From: Magnaporthiopsis rhizophila
Lineage: Eukaryota > Ascomycota > Sordariomycetes > Magnaporthales > Magnaporthaceae
Direction: 5' to 3'
Length of the DNA stretch: 64,000 bases
Assembly: GCA_003049465.1 (NCBI GenBank)
Contig: PYSS01000017.1
Span: 141,727-205,726, forward strand
Shown: positions 24,477-34,172 of the stretch, piece after piece
Position numbering within the stretch: position 1 is the first letter of the stretch
How the letters are laid out: each line of letters begins with the position of its first letter
Notes under the pieces: model-generated
What the model saw: only the letters and a program-made list of their open reading frames with translations
Told to the model about the DNA's origin: nothing
Databases searched by the model: none
Program-made: the position numbers and the translations under genes

Positions 24477-25538
24477 ATGACCGCCCACACAGACCAACCA
24501 GGCATCCGGCGCCGCCGCCCTTCGGGCTCGGGCTCACTAGCCGACACCGTCAAGGCCGCCGAGGCAAAAGTCGAGCACGCCCTGCTGATCCTCTGGGACG
24601 AACTGGAGGAGTGGCGGCGCGACAACGCCTTCATCCAGCACGGCTACCGGCGCACCAGCAACAGCTACCGCGCCTGCGCCGCCAGCCTGGCCTACCTGCA
24701 CAACGAGTCGGTCAACATCTGGTCGCACCTGCTGGGCGCCGTCTTCTTTTCCGCATTGGGTCTGTGGCTGCTGCGGCGTTTCTTCTACGCCGCCGTCGCC
24801 GTCGCCGTCGTCGTGGCGGACAAGGCCGACGTGCTCGCCTTCGCCTGCTTCTTCGCCGGCGCGTTCCTGTGCCTCGGCATGAGCGCCACCTTCCACGCCG
24901 TCATCAATCACTCGCCCGGCGTGGCCAAGTGGGGCAACAAGCTCGACTACTCAGGCATCGTCTTCCTCATCGTCGGCAGCTACGTGCCCGCTCTCTACTA
25001 TGGTTTCCGCTGCGACCCGCCGCTTATGAGGATATACCTGTCTGCCGTGAGTTTGCACCGCCTTTTGCCGGGCAACGGGCTACATGCGACGCCGTGACCC
25101 CCTTCCCGTTGGATACCTAGGTAGATGCTGACAGTTATCCGCCGACAGATCTCCATCCTAGGCCTCGGCTGCATGGTCGTCTCGTGGGTCGACCACTTCC
25201 GCACCCCGGCCTGGCGGACCTCGCGCGCCCTCATGTTCGTGGGGCTCGGCGTCTCGGGCGTCGTGCCCGTCGTGCACGCCCTGACAGCCGAGGGCTTCGC
25301 CGCCGTGGACGCGCGGATGGGCCTGCGCTGGGTGCTGCTGCAGGGCGCGCTCTACATCTTTGGCGCCTTTCTCTACGCGGCCCGCTGGCCTGAGCGCTCG
25401 TTCCCGGGCGTCTTCGACATCTGGGGCAGCTCCCACCAGCTGTTTCACGTCTTTGTGCTGCTTGCCGCTGCATCGCATCTGTATGGCATGACTATTGCGT
25501 TCCACTATCGTCACGGCGCGGGGGCGAATCAGTGCTGA
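24477..25538 (+). CDS. PAQR / adiponectin-receptor-like (Izh, hemolysin III family) membrane protein, 319 aa
   Basis: Exons 24477-25046 and 25149-25538 join in phase 0 into 320 codons. Seven hydrophobic segments are visible after a cytosolic N-terminal region of about 80 residues. The family's metal-site motifs are present: HNESVNIWSHLLGA, SATFHAVINHSP and SHQLFHVF...SHLYGM. LDYSGIVFLIVGSYVPALYY is the typical central helix. Family knowledge: fungal Izh proteins act in lipid and zinc homeostasis, and PAQR receptors with this His/Asp set are thought to have ceramidase-like activity. Length and topology are normal for the fungal family. The convergent neighbour on the other strand is the TFIIIC subunit gene, whose stop lies 181 bp downstream. 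Confidence 0.92.
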
Positions 25539-25719
25539 GCGCTGTGGATGATGAAGTCTACGACCTTCTTTTTCGCTTCTCCTGTTCCATGTTCCTCTTA
25601 GGCTTGTTTGGATTTCGCTTTCCCTATGGTTGATATGCCACCAGAGGCCTAGACGGGAACTTAGACGATAGAACCACCAGGGTACGAGCCGACCCAATAC
25701 TAGCAATATACAAATGCAG

Positions 25720-28330
25720 CTACTCCAGCCCCAGGTCCATGACGCGTAACAAGCCCGACCCCATCGCAGCCGCGGCCCACCAGCCGACGTCGAGGTTGGG
25801 GTTCCAAGCGATGGTGATGATGCGAGTCTCGGGCTCGTGCAGGACGACGCCCTTGATCGGATTGTGGTCTTCCGGGTAGTCGTCCGCCTCGGTACGCTCC
25901 ACCAGTTCAGCCGAGCCGGCTCCGCCCTGGGACGCGGCGGCGGCTGCTGCGACCCCGTTCCTCTTGGCGCTGCGCTTGGCCTCCTTGATCTTGGTCTTCT
26001 CGCGCGCCTTCTTCATTATGGTCCGTGAGTAGTCGTTGCGCGGGTTGTCGTTCACCTCGGGCTTGAACCCGTGCAGGAACCGGACGGCGCCCCGGATCTT
26101 GAGTGTCTGCTTGTCCTCCTCGTTATTGGCGGCGGGGGCATCGGTCTCGGCCTCGGCCTCCTTTTCCTGGGTCCGACGGTACTCATGCTGAAAGAGCTTC
26201 ATCTTGTAGAGCTTCTCGTTGCGCATGTAAAAGACCTTGTGAAAAGTGTTGAACGACCACAGCGAGCCGTCGGCACACCCGACCAGCGTGTACGGGTGGC
26301 CCACGCCCGTCGCCAGGCTGACGGGCTGGCTGAACCCCTGGAAGATGGTGCGCGGCTGCGAGGGGTAGCGCGCGCTCAGGAAGGCGACCGTTGTGGAGCC
26401 GGGAGTCGAGTTGGCATAGAGGCAGACGAAGCCGCGCAGGTGCTCGCTCCAGCGGAGCATGTTGGGCTGCAGGTTGGCGCTGGGCGCCGTGTGCGCCGCC
26501 GTCTCGATGGCCGGGTCCGTAAAGTCCGTCAACGTCGGGCAGCCGCCCAGCGGGACCGAGGCTACCAGATACGGGTGCGACGGGTATCCCGAGCAGGCCT
26601 CGATGACCTCGACGTGGTGCACCATCTGCCGCTGGAGCAGCATCTGCGGGTACACGGACCAGATGGAAACGGTGCCATCCTTGCAGCCGACTGCGATGCG
26701 GTTGGGGTCCATCCAGGCGAAGCAAGTGGCTATTATTCCCGGTTCCTCTTCTGCTGGGTCGAGTGTGGCTATTGGCTTCTGGATCAGGTCTGTCCAAGGG
26801 TGTGTCAGAGGCGCCGCTGATCAAAAATTTGGGCTGGTAGGACCAAGCTTGTTTACCTAGTTCCGTCTCTCCATCCTTGGCCGGCTCTTTGGCCTCAATA
26901 ACGTGAACCTTGCCGTCGCAAAGAACGGCCATGAGCCCCAGAACACCCTCAAAGTCGGCACTTGCTGGGATCGGACACCACTCCATACGTGTTGGCCGGC
27001 CCCAGTTGAAGCAAAGTGCCGACACTCTCCGTGGGGGCTTTCTGGAGGGTCTGCGAATACGTTTCTCGTCCAGCTCGGACTCGAAGCTCCACAGCTGGAC
27101 GCTACCGGTCGTCATGCTTTCCTTGGGGACGTCCTTCTCGGACCAATAGAAGGCATGGTCCGCAAACGGCACTACGGCGAGAGCAAGGATCTGACCCGCG
27201 TCGGCTTCGCGCCGCGGCGCCCAACTAATAGCGAGGGGGATGCCTCCAACATCAACAAGCCAACCAGCGGGCTGTTGCGCATCGGATGACTTCTCATCGG
27301 CCGACTCCCACGTCTCGGAGAGCGATATCGCTTCTCCCTGGGGGATCACCTCTTGCCTTTGGTTGTCGTGTGGTCCAAGGAACGTGATGAGGTCCCCGTC
27401 CGGAGACCGCGGCAGCTTCTTCTTCCTCCGCTTGGCGGGCGCCGGACCGGCCTTTTGCCTCGCGGCCGGGTCATCAAGGACCCTCCTGTACCAGTCGGTA
27501 AAGACATGCTGCTGATCAGCCTCGAAGGCGGACGGCAGCCACTGGCTGCGCAGGACGTGGTCCGGGCCGGGCAGGCGGCCGCGGTTGGGCAGGACAAAGT
27601 TTGCAAAGTGGTTGCGCAGGTCGTCGGCGACGGCGATGGTGCGCGGGTCCGGACCGAACATGGTGGCCAGCAGCAGGCCGAAGCGGTCGTGGCGCTGCAG
27701 GGTGCCGGCGTAGACGCGCAGGCTCTTGTGGACGTTGTCGGTCGAGTAGCGCCACACCTCGCCGTCCGTCTCGAGAATGCCCTTGCGCTTGGCCCCGGGC
27801 GGCCCGCGGAGGTTGGTCCGGTACATAGCTTGCGTACGCTTCTTGGTCAGGCCCTTCCACTCGCCCTGCGGCTTGCGCTCGAGAGGGGCGGTGGCGGCCT
27901 GGGCCGGCTCGGGCTCAGGCTCACTTTCGGGCTGTGATGCGGCTTCATCCTGCTGCTGTCTCAGCGACAGGGCCGACCTCCGACCTGCTCCTGCAACTGC
28001 CGCCCGGCCGCCGCGTCCCCTGGCCCTGGCCCTTCCCTTTCCCCGGCCCCTCGCTGTGCCGGCTCTGGACCCGCGGACTGGGGCCTGGAATTCGGCCGCA
28101 TCGCTGTCGTCGTCGGGGACAGACGCGCTTGAGCTGGGGCCATCCACTGGGTCGGCAGCTTCCTCCTCGCCGGGCGCGTCGAAATCTTCGTCGTGGTCTT
28201 CCTGCGACTTCTTCCGACTGCGCGTGCGACTGGGTGATGCAATTGGCTGAGCTTGCTCGTCATCGGACAAGCCGTAATTGACGGGCTTGAAGCTTGAGGA
28301 TTTTTGTCTCGTTGAGCGGCGCGTCCTCAT
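25720..28330 (-). CDS. TFIIIC subunit 6-like WD40 protein (Tfc6/Sfc6), 847 aa
   Basis: Exons 26857-28330 and 25720-26789 surround a 67-bp intron and join as 848 codons. The first roughly 150 residues are Arg/Gly- and acidic-rich with an AT-hook-like run of RGRG motifs. The rest forms WD40-like blades, for example NRIAVGCKDGTVSIWSVYPQ, a FSQPVSLATGVGHPYTLVGC blade followed by DGSLWSFN, and the C-terminal TRIITIAWNPNLDVGWWAAA. This order fits the Tfc6/Sfc6 subunit that helps TFIIIC bind B-box promoters of tRNA genes in the nucleus. The assignment rests on domain order and the tail motif. Another nuclear WD40 protein is possible. Confidence 0.72.
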
Positions 28331-29473
28331 TATGAGTTGCTTGGAATGAGCTCTCGATTGTTGAGTCTCGGGTATGACTGATTTGTTCCCTTTCTTGTCA
28401 ATGTTATCATCTCGGGGGCGTTTTGGCGGATTTCAGCTATGAAGCATTGGTTGATAAGAAAGCCCGAGAGTGCATGAGGTGGAAGTTTGAATTGATCAAA
28501 TTTGATCGTTTCATTTGGTGTTGGTGGGATTGACGCCTGGTGGCACGATTGAGGCGCCCGTGCAGCGGTTGAGTCCAGTGGATTCAGCGGGGTGTCGCCT
28601 GAATTTTACCGCGTCGTCGGCCCGCGGCTACCTCGAGCTCGTCAAGCTCAATTGATGGTGCGTGTTCCAAATACGCACAGCGCCCACTCAGACGGACGAA
28701 AAAGTAACATGGAGGATGCTCATGAGCAACAGGTATCTCGGGGAGTGCATCTCAGCTTACGGCATAGAAAGAATCGTAACTGATAGGTGCCATTTCTTTT
28801 TCTCTCCCGTACTGGCCTACCTATTTTGGTTACTAACTCTGGCCGTTTACTTGAGGGAATTCACATCCCCGCAGCTAAAGATGCTGACCTGCTTTTCCTT
28901 GGGCGGGACTGCGATTGATTGCAGCGTCCAACTTCATCTGCCAAGTGCCCACCCGGCAGCCGTATGAGATGCTTCTGAGGAATGACAACCACTGGACTGC
29001 GGGTGAATATATCTGCCTCCGCAGTGAAGCTCGTGGTCATGTCCTTTTCACGAGCACCAAGCGGGCTTCTTCCCTGGCGTGCCTTCGTCTCACGCACACG
29101 CAATAACCCGGACAGCACTGGTTGGTGGTATAAAATATCACACGATGAATAGCGTCACTGCGATTCCCTATCGACGTCTTCACCAAGTCTCCAGCTTGAT
29201 CAAGGCGGGCAGGGTTTGTTCACCTGGATGGATGTTAAAAGTAACGCCGGCGTCCAAGTCATGGCAGTCGCCTTGACTCCAATGTACTTCCCTAGACTCA
29301 ACCATTCCCTTCTGTATCTGCTGGACAGATTAAATATTTACGGAAGGGCACGCGGTGGCCCTTCGTCGTTCGTTTCTTAATCATTTTTGAAGAAAGTTTA
29401 AAATCAACCTTCCCGGGGCACGTCTTGATACCTGAACCTCGGATTTATCCCCATCGACAATCCTCCCCTATCG
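28331..29473. other. Intergenic region between TFIIIC-like and AA11 genes
   Basis: 1.14 kb between divergent genes, so it should contain both promoters. AT-rich stretches occur at 28370-28520 and 29320-29400. Short frames in it have no family features. Confidence 0.5.
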
Positions 29474-30864
29474 ATGAAGAGCACAATCTTCGCCCTGCTA
29501 GCCGCCTGCGCGGTTAGTGGCTCCTCGGCACACATGATAATGCGAAAGCCGGTGCCGTATAACTACCACGGCACGGAGCCCTTGATCCAGGTCAATCCAC
29601 TCGGAGCCTCCAAGTACCCATTCCCCGGCCAGGGACTAAACAAGGTGGTCGAGATCGCCAACTACACGGCCGGAACGCCCACCGAGGTCTCCTTCACGGG
29701 AGCTGCCGTCCACGGCGGCGGCTCCTGCCAGTTCGCCATCGCCTACCACGACGAATCCGTCGACCCAGCGACCCTCAAGGACCCCAAGGCCTGGAAGGTC
29801 CTTGCGTCCGTTATCGGAGGGTGCCCTGGCGAGGCCGTGGGAAACATCGAACATCACACGGGGAAGGACGGCGACGACCGCATTGAGGCCAAGGTCTGTA
29901 CACACTTCACCGAAACGGAGTGCAGCAAGACCTTCAAGATCCCGCTCCCAAAGGAGCTACCGAATGGCCGCGCATCTTTTGCTTGGACTTGGTTCAATAA
30001 GATAGGAGTAAGCTGCGTCCCTTCCATGAACAGTGTGGAAAAAATCGCAACGGCTAAGAAATTCAGAACCGCGAAATGTACATGAACATGGCTCCCGTCA
30101 CCGTCTCGGGCGGCTCAGACCAATCAACGGGAAAGAAGTACCTCGACGCCCTCCCGTCAATCTTCATGGCCAATATCGAGGGCAACCCGTTGAGCACGTG
30201 CACAACGAAGGAGGGCGTCCTCGGCTTCCCGAACCCCGGCAAGACGGGCATGGTCATCCAGGACGCCGTCGCGGCGTCCTCCGGGACCTGTCAGGCGCCC
30301 AAGACCCTGAGGCCCACTTTCGAGAACGACATCACGGAGCTCAACCACGGCGGCGGCGGCGGCGCTGGAAATGGCTCCAGCCCGCTGCCGCCCTACGGCA
30401 ACTCCACCACCACCACCAGCAGAAGCACGCCGTACGACGGTGGCTTCGTCACCACGGGCACCGTCGGCGCGCCCACTACGTTGGTCACCTCCACGACCAA
30501 GCCTGCTGACGGCAGCACCGACGACGGCGGCATGAGCGCCACCGGCGGGCCCACTAGCAGCCCTATGTCTACCTGCACGTCGACCGTCCCCAGCAGTACG
30601 ACATATGTCACCGTTCCCGGCACGGTCATGCCCAGCTCCGTGGCAAGCAGCAGTGGTGGTGGTGGCAGTGGTGCCGGCTCCGAGACGCCGGCTCCCCCGG
30701 GCTCGGCTTCCTCAGCTTCGGTGGTCTGCAAGCCGGGAGACGTGCTTATATGCATCGACAGCGCTCACTTTGGCCTCTGCAACAACGGTAGAGCCATCCC
30801 GCAGCCTGTGGCGGCGGGGACTGTGTGCTCTGGCAGCCAGATCGTTCACGCGGGCGGTGTTTGA
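29474..30864 (+). CDS. Secreted AA11-family lytic polysaccharide monooxygenase, 443 aa
   Basis: Exons 29474-30007 and 30067-30864 (59-bp intron) join in phase. A signal peptide of 19 residues is followed by mature HMIMRKPVPY, placing the N-terminal copper-ligand His at position 20. The second His of the histidine brace lies in VHGGGSCQFAIAYH at residue 80. A long Ser/Thr/Pro/Gly linker follows, then a Cys-containing C-terminal module (CKPGDVLICI ... CNNGRAIPQPVAAGTVC) like the X278-type domain found on AA11 enzymes. Family knowledge: AA11 enzymes oxidatively cleave chitin using copper and a reductant. The likely role is remodelling or degradation of chitin outside the cell. Confidence 0.87.
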
Positions 30865-31169
30865 CATATTTGGAGGTTGGTGTTTTGGAAAAGCGGTTAG
30901 TGGGTGATTGCTTTGAATGGCTTACGACTTGCGAGAATTGACTGGATCCATTGAAAGGGGTGGTTTTGCTTGAATAATCTTGCGGATTTGCATGTCGTCT
31001 TTTGTGAACTCGAGCAGTGGTGTATATAATGAATCCAATGATATTTTTATTCGTCAAACGAAGGGACTAGCAGTCCCCTCCGGCTTGGTAATTTGGATGC
31101 TACAGCCTAGAAAATCCAGTTCCATAAACGCCACGCTAAAAGAAATGCAGTCTTCGAGGCTCTCAAGTC

Positions 31170-31943
31170 TTACAGAAGCGCAACAAAGGCCCCGAGGGCG
31201 CCCAGCACCGCAGCGGTAGAGACGGTCACGCCCGCAGGGGCAGCGGCCTTCTTGCTGGTGGTGGCCGCGGCAGCCGCAGCAGTGCCCGTCACGCCGGAGG
31301 AGGTCGACGAGGACGTCGTGGTCGTGGTCGTGCTAGAGCTCGAAGTCGAAGTCGACGACGACGAGGACGAGGACGAAGATGAGCTGGTGGTGGAGCTAGT
31401 GGAGCTAGTAGTAGTAGTCTGACTGCCCCCAGCGGCGCGGACCCCATAAGAGCTGGTGCTGGTGCTGTTCCCGCTCATCATGACGGTGAACAGGCTCTTG
31501 CCGCCGTCGCAGCTGACGGTGCCGTCGACGAGGCCGACGCGCGCGCTCTCGCAGCACACGTTGTTGAGCATATTGCCCGGGCAGCCGCGGTACAGCGGGT
31601 TCGACGTGACGCACGGCGCCAGGGGCAGCTGCCACTCGACGCCAGCTCCCGAGCAGTCTGGGTCCGTGAACGACTTGCAGCACAGGCCGCGCTCGGCGTT
31701 GTAGGCGCCCGTGCAAGGGAGCGGCGGCACCGGCCGGGTCGTGCCGACGGGGAAGTTGAACGCTGGGCGCGCAGGGGCCGTGGTGCAGTAGGAGGGCGTG
31801 CTGGTTATGGTCGACGTGGTGCTGCTACTGCTGCTGGTGGTGGTTGAGGTTGTCGAGGTTGGGACTGCCATGGCGACGGCGGGTAGTAGCGCGAGCACGG
31901 CCGCGAGGGCGTGTGTGTTTGTGGTGCCGCTAACTTGCGGCAT
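31170..31943 (-). CDS. GPI-anchored Ser/Thr-rich surface protein with hydrophobin-like Cys pattern, 257 aa
   Basis: The frame extends further upstream, but the start at 31943 is chosen because it yields a signal peptide (ALAAVLALLPAVAMA) and a TATA element lies about 133 bp before it. After a Thr/Ser stretch comes a roughly 90-residue Cys domain with C, CC, C, C, C, CC, C in that order (GLCC ... GCPGNMLNNVCC ... TVSC). This resembles the class II hydrophobin C-CC-C-C-CC-C layout but has extra cysteines. A roughly 60-residue run of Ser/Thr and a hydrophobic end (STAAVLGALGAFVALL) indicate GPI anchoring. Expected at the cell wall. Function unknown. No specific named family is recognised with certainty. 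Confidence 0.75.
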   Translation of the reverse strand: MPQVSGTTNTHALAAVLALLPAVAMAVPTSTTSTTTSSSSSTTSTITSTPSYCTTAPARPAFNFPVGTTRPVPPLPCTGAYNAERGLCCKSFTDPDCSGAGVEWQLPLAPCVTSNPLYRGCPGNMLNNVCCESARVGLVDGTVSCDGGKSLFTVMMSGNSTSTSSYGVRAAGGSQTTTTSSTSSTTSSSSSSSSSSSTSTSSSSTTTTTTSSSTSSGVTGTAAAAAATTSKKAAAPAGVTVSTAAVLGALGAFVALL

Positions 31944-32075
31944 TTGTGATGCTGGCTCGTTCTCACTTGGTTGTTTTTGGGTGGTTGCAAGGTTTGGGTG
32001 TCGAAACGGACGACGAGAGGTAGAAACATTCAATGGTACGAGTATTTCGCCATCGCAGTGGCTGTGGTCGTGCGC

Positions 32076-32081
32076 TTTATA
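32076..32081 (-). promoter_or_regulatory. TATA box of the surface-protein gene
   Basis: TATAAA read on the minus strand, about 133 bp upstream of the chosen ATG at 31943. It argues against the longer upstream translation start. Confidence 0.5.
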
Positions 32082-32513
32082 GCTGACATGTGCCATGTAT
32101 ACCATATCTATGAATGTATTTGGCCGTTTCGTTCTGGTTTGCTTGAAATTGAGGCGATCGAGCCATTGCGGACGCCGTAGTAAGCCGATGGCTGGTGTCG
32201 CGGGCGTTGCAGTAATCGGTAGAAGGTCTGGTTGCAGCTGACTCTGTTGCAGCGCGTGAGGGCAGATGCCTGATCTGGACACTGAATTGGCGCTGCGGCC
32301 AATCACATCCAGACGGTAACTGGTGGTTCTCGAGGCCCTGTAAACAACGGGGGATTTGCTGACCGCAAGAGCGAGCACTGTTGCATGAGCACAGCCCCAT
32401 CGTCAGCAAGTCCATCCTCCAGTGTTGGCTTTGCGACTCCTACCTCGATGAGTACCTCTTTTCAACATTTGTCCGCTCATATTGCGCATGGCCCGACAGA
32501 TCCGAGTTGTCAA

Positions 32514-32640
32514 GAATAAGGAAAAAAAAAGAATAAGGGAAAAAAAAGAATAAGGAAAAAAAAGGAAGAAGGAAAAAATAAGAATAAGGAAAAAAAGAAG
32601 AAGAAAAAGAATAAGAAAAAAAAAGGGAAAAAAGAAAGGG
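32514..32640 (+). repeat. A-rich imperfect tandem repeat (GAATAAGGAAAAAA type)
   Basis: About seven degenerate units of 14-17 bp built on GAATAAGG followed by 6-9 A. It abuts the 3' end of the HNH-family remnant, exactly where the nuclease domain would be expected. Confidence 0.85.
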
Positions 32641-32644
32641 CAAG

Positions 32645-33083
32645 GAAGTCTCACGCGGCAAAAAGAAGTTGTCCATTAGGCACTCTGCGAAGGTGTCCAC
32701 CAATTTGCAAAGACGCTCCTTCACCTCCAGGTCGCCCCGAAATCGACGTCCGAATCGGTAACGCTGCCTGTGAGAGGAAGATCTATATGCTCGAAAAAGC
32801 TTGACAAAAAAGGGCTCTTGGAATCACCCGACCGCGCATAGTCGTGAGTGAGTCGGACGAGGCCGGGGCGGTTGTAGCCCGGTTGCGGCTGCTGGTTTGC
32901 TGCAGCCCCCTCGCAGTGCCGAAGAATATGGCGCATACGGGTGTTGGCCTGGGGCCGCGCATCTTCATCCATGACGGGCGTCCCGGCGTGCAGCATGCCT
33001 TGGAGCGCCGGCCTTGCCAGGTACGTGTTTGTTCTCAGTCGTGACTTTACAGGTTTGTGGTAGGGACAGCCCCACCTGAACAA
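32645..33083 (-). pseudogene. Remnant of an HNH-nuclease-domain family gene (N-terminal part only)
   Basis: Reading on the minus strand, RPGLVRLTHDYARSGDSK and FLSSFFEHIDLP run to a stop at about 32721. A one-base shift near the GGGG at about 32733 restores DLEVKERLCKLVDTFAECL and MDNFFLPR. These two segments are the characteristic region just before the HNH nuclease domain in a large fungal family (DYARS...SFF and ...DNFFLPL). The break, the missing HNH domain and the A-rich repeat in its place indicate a decayed copy. The upstream part, past 33083, was not recovered. An intron instead of a frameshift is less likely because no splice sites fit. Confidence 0.6.
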
Positions 33084-34172
33084 TAAAATTTAATAAAGCG
33101 GAGTTGAAAGAAGAGCAGGGGATAGGAAAAAGGATAGGAAGAAGGACAGGAAGAAGATACGGAAACACGACAACACACGACCTGTGCATCCACTCCGTGA
33201 TATCAACTTGTGCTGTACTTGAACCGTGGGTTAAACAAGGCGGACGGAAGCAACAAGAAATTAAAGCTTTTTATCAGCGGCCATTTGAAGATGCCCGATC
33301 ATGTGGGCATGCCTTAAGCCTGACCAGCCATTTTCTGGCGGCCTTGGTTCCTATGGAAATCCGCGTGCGTGGCCGACGGTTGCCGGACTCTCTGCGAATA
33401 AGAGTGCGGTTGCTCAGCTCGATGAGGCGGATCCATAGGAACGGCCGGGGCGCCTCGGGGCTCACGGGGGATCGCACAGCAGTCTTGGACCAGGACGCCC
33501 CTGCTCTCACCTCGGCCGGGCCTTGGCCAGGAGCACTAGGTCCGGTGCTACCACGAGCTCGTCGGCGACGGCAGCCGACCGCCCGTTTGCTGGGGACGCT
33601 TGACGATGTATACGAGCACCCCGCAGAGTTCCGGAGGTGGCAGCGCGACAAACTTGGGCAGCGGAAACACGACACCCGCAAGCGCGAGCGCGAGAGCCGC
33701 GGGAAGATCCGCGGCGGGGACTTGGACGGATGCCGCGAAGCCGCACGGCGCCGTCTCGCCGATCACGGCTTCGACGGCGGCTTTTATATCGCGCCACCGC
33801 TTGCTGGAGCTGTCCGAAGAGTGGCAGCGTTGCCTCACCAACTATTACCTGCGATGACACACCTGCAGCAGGCGGAAGGGTAGTCGTTCAAACGATTGGT
33901 GGACTGCGGGAGGTGGCTGAGTTTCTGGCACAAATGCGGACGAGCGTCGGGCACCAATCACCCACTTAGCCGAGAAGAACCTGTGTCGAGTCCACCACCA
34001 CCCCTTTTGCACCCTCCAAACTCTCCCCACCGCCCTTGAGAATCAGCTTGACCCCGCCTCCACTCACTTTACTTCCCCGTGCTTTCTCAAGAGTCAGGTT
34101 CATCTTTTGACGGACAGACGCGACAATAGCTCCTCCCTTTTGTGCAGCCTATTCCATCCACATCACACTACC
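33084..34172. other. Region between HNH remnant and HET-ANK gene
   Basis: Contains a coding-like plus-strand stretch, 33600-33857, ending RHRLLELSEEWQRCLTNYYL, and a second frame after it (33860-33969) ending VAEFLAQMRTSVGHQ. They look like protein and may be another gene remnant, but no family could be named. An AT-rich stretch lies at 33080-33280. The promoter of the HET gene should lie at the right end. Confidence 0.35.

Larger units (their letters stand above)
31944..32640. other. Promoter region of the surface-protein gene plus A-rich repeat
   Basis: Contains a TATAAA element (32076-32081, minus strand) for the surface-protein gene and, at the far end, an A-rich imperfect repeat array. 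No additional gene was seen. Confidence 0.5.
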
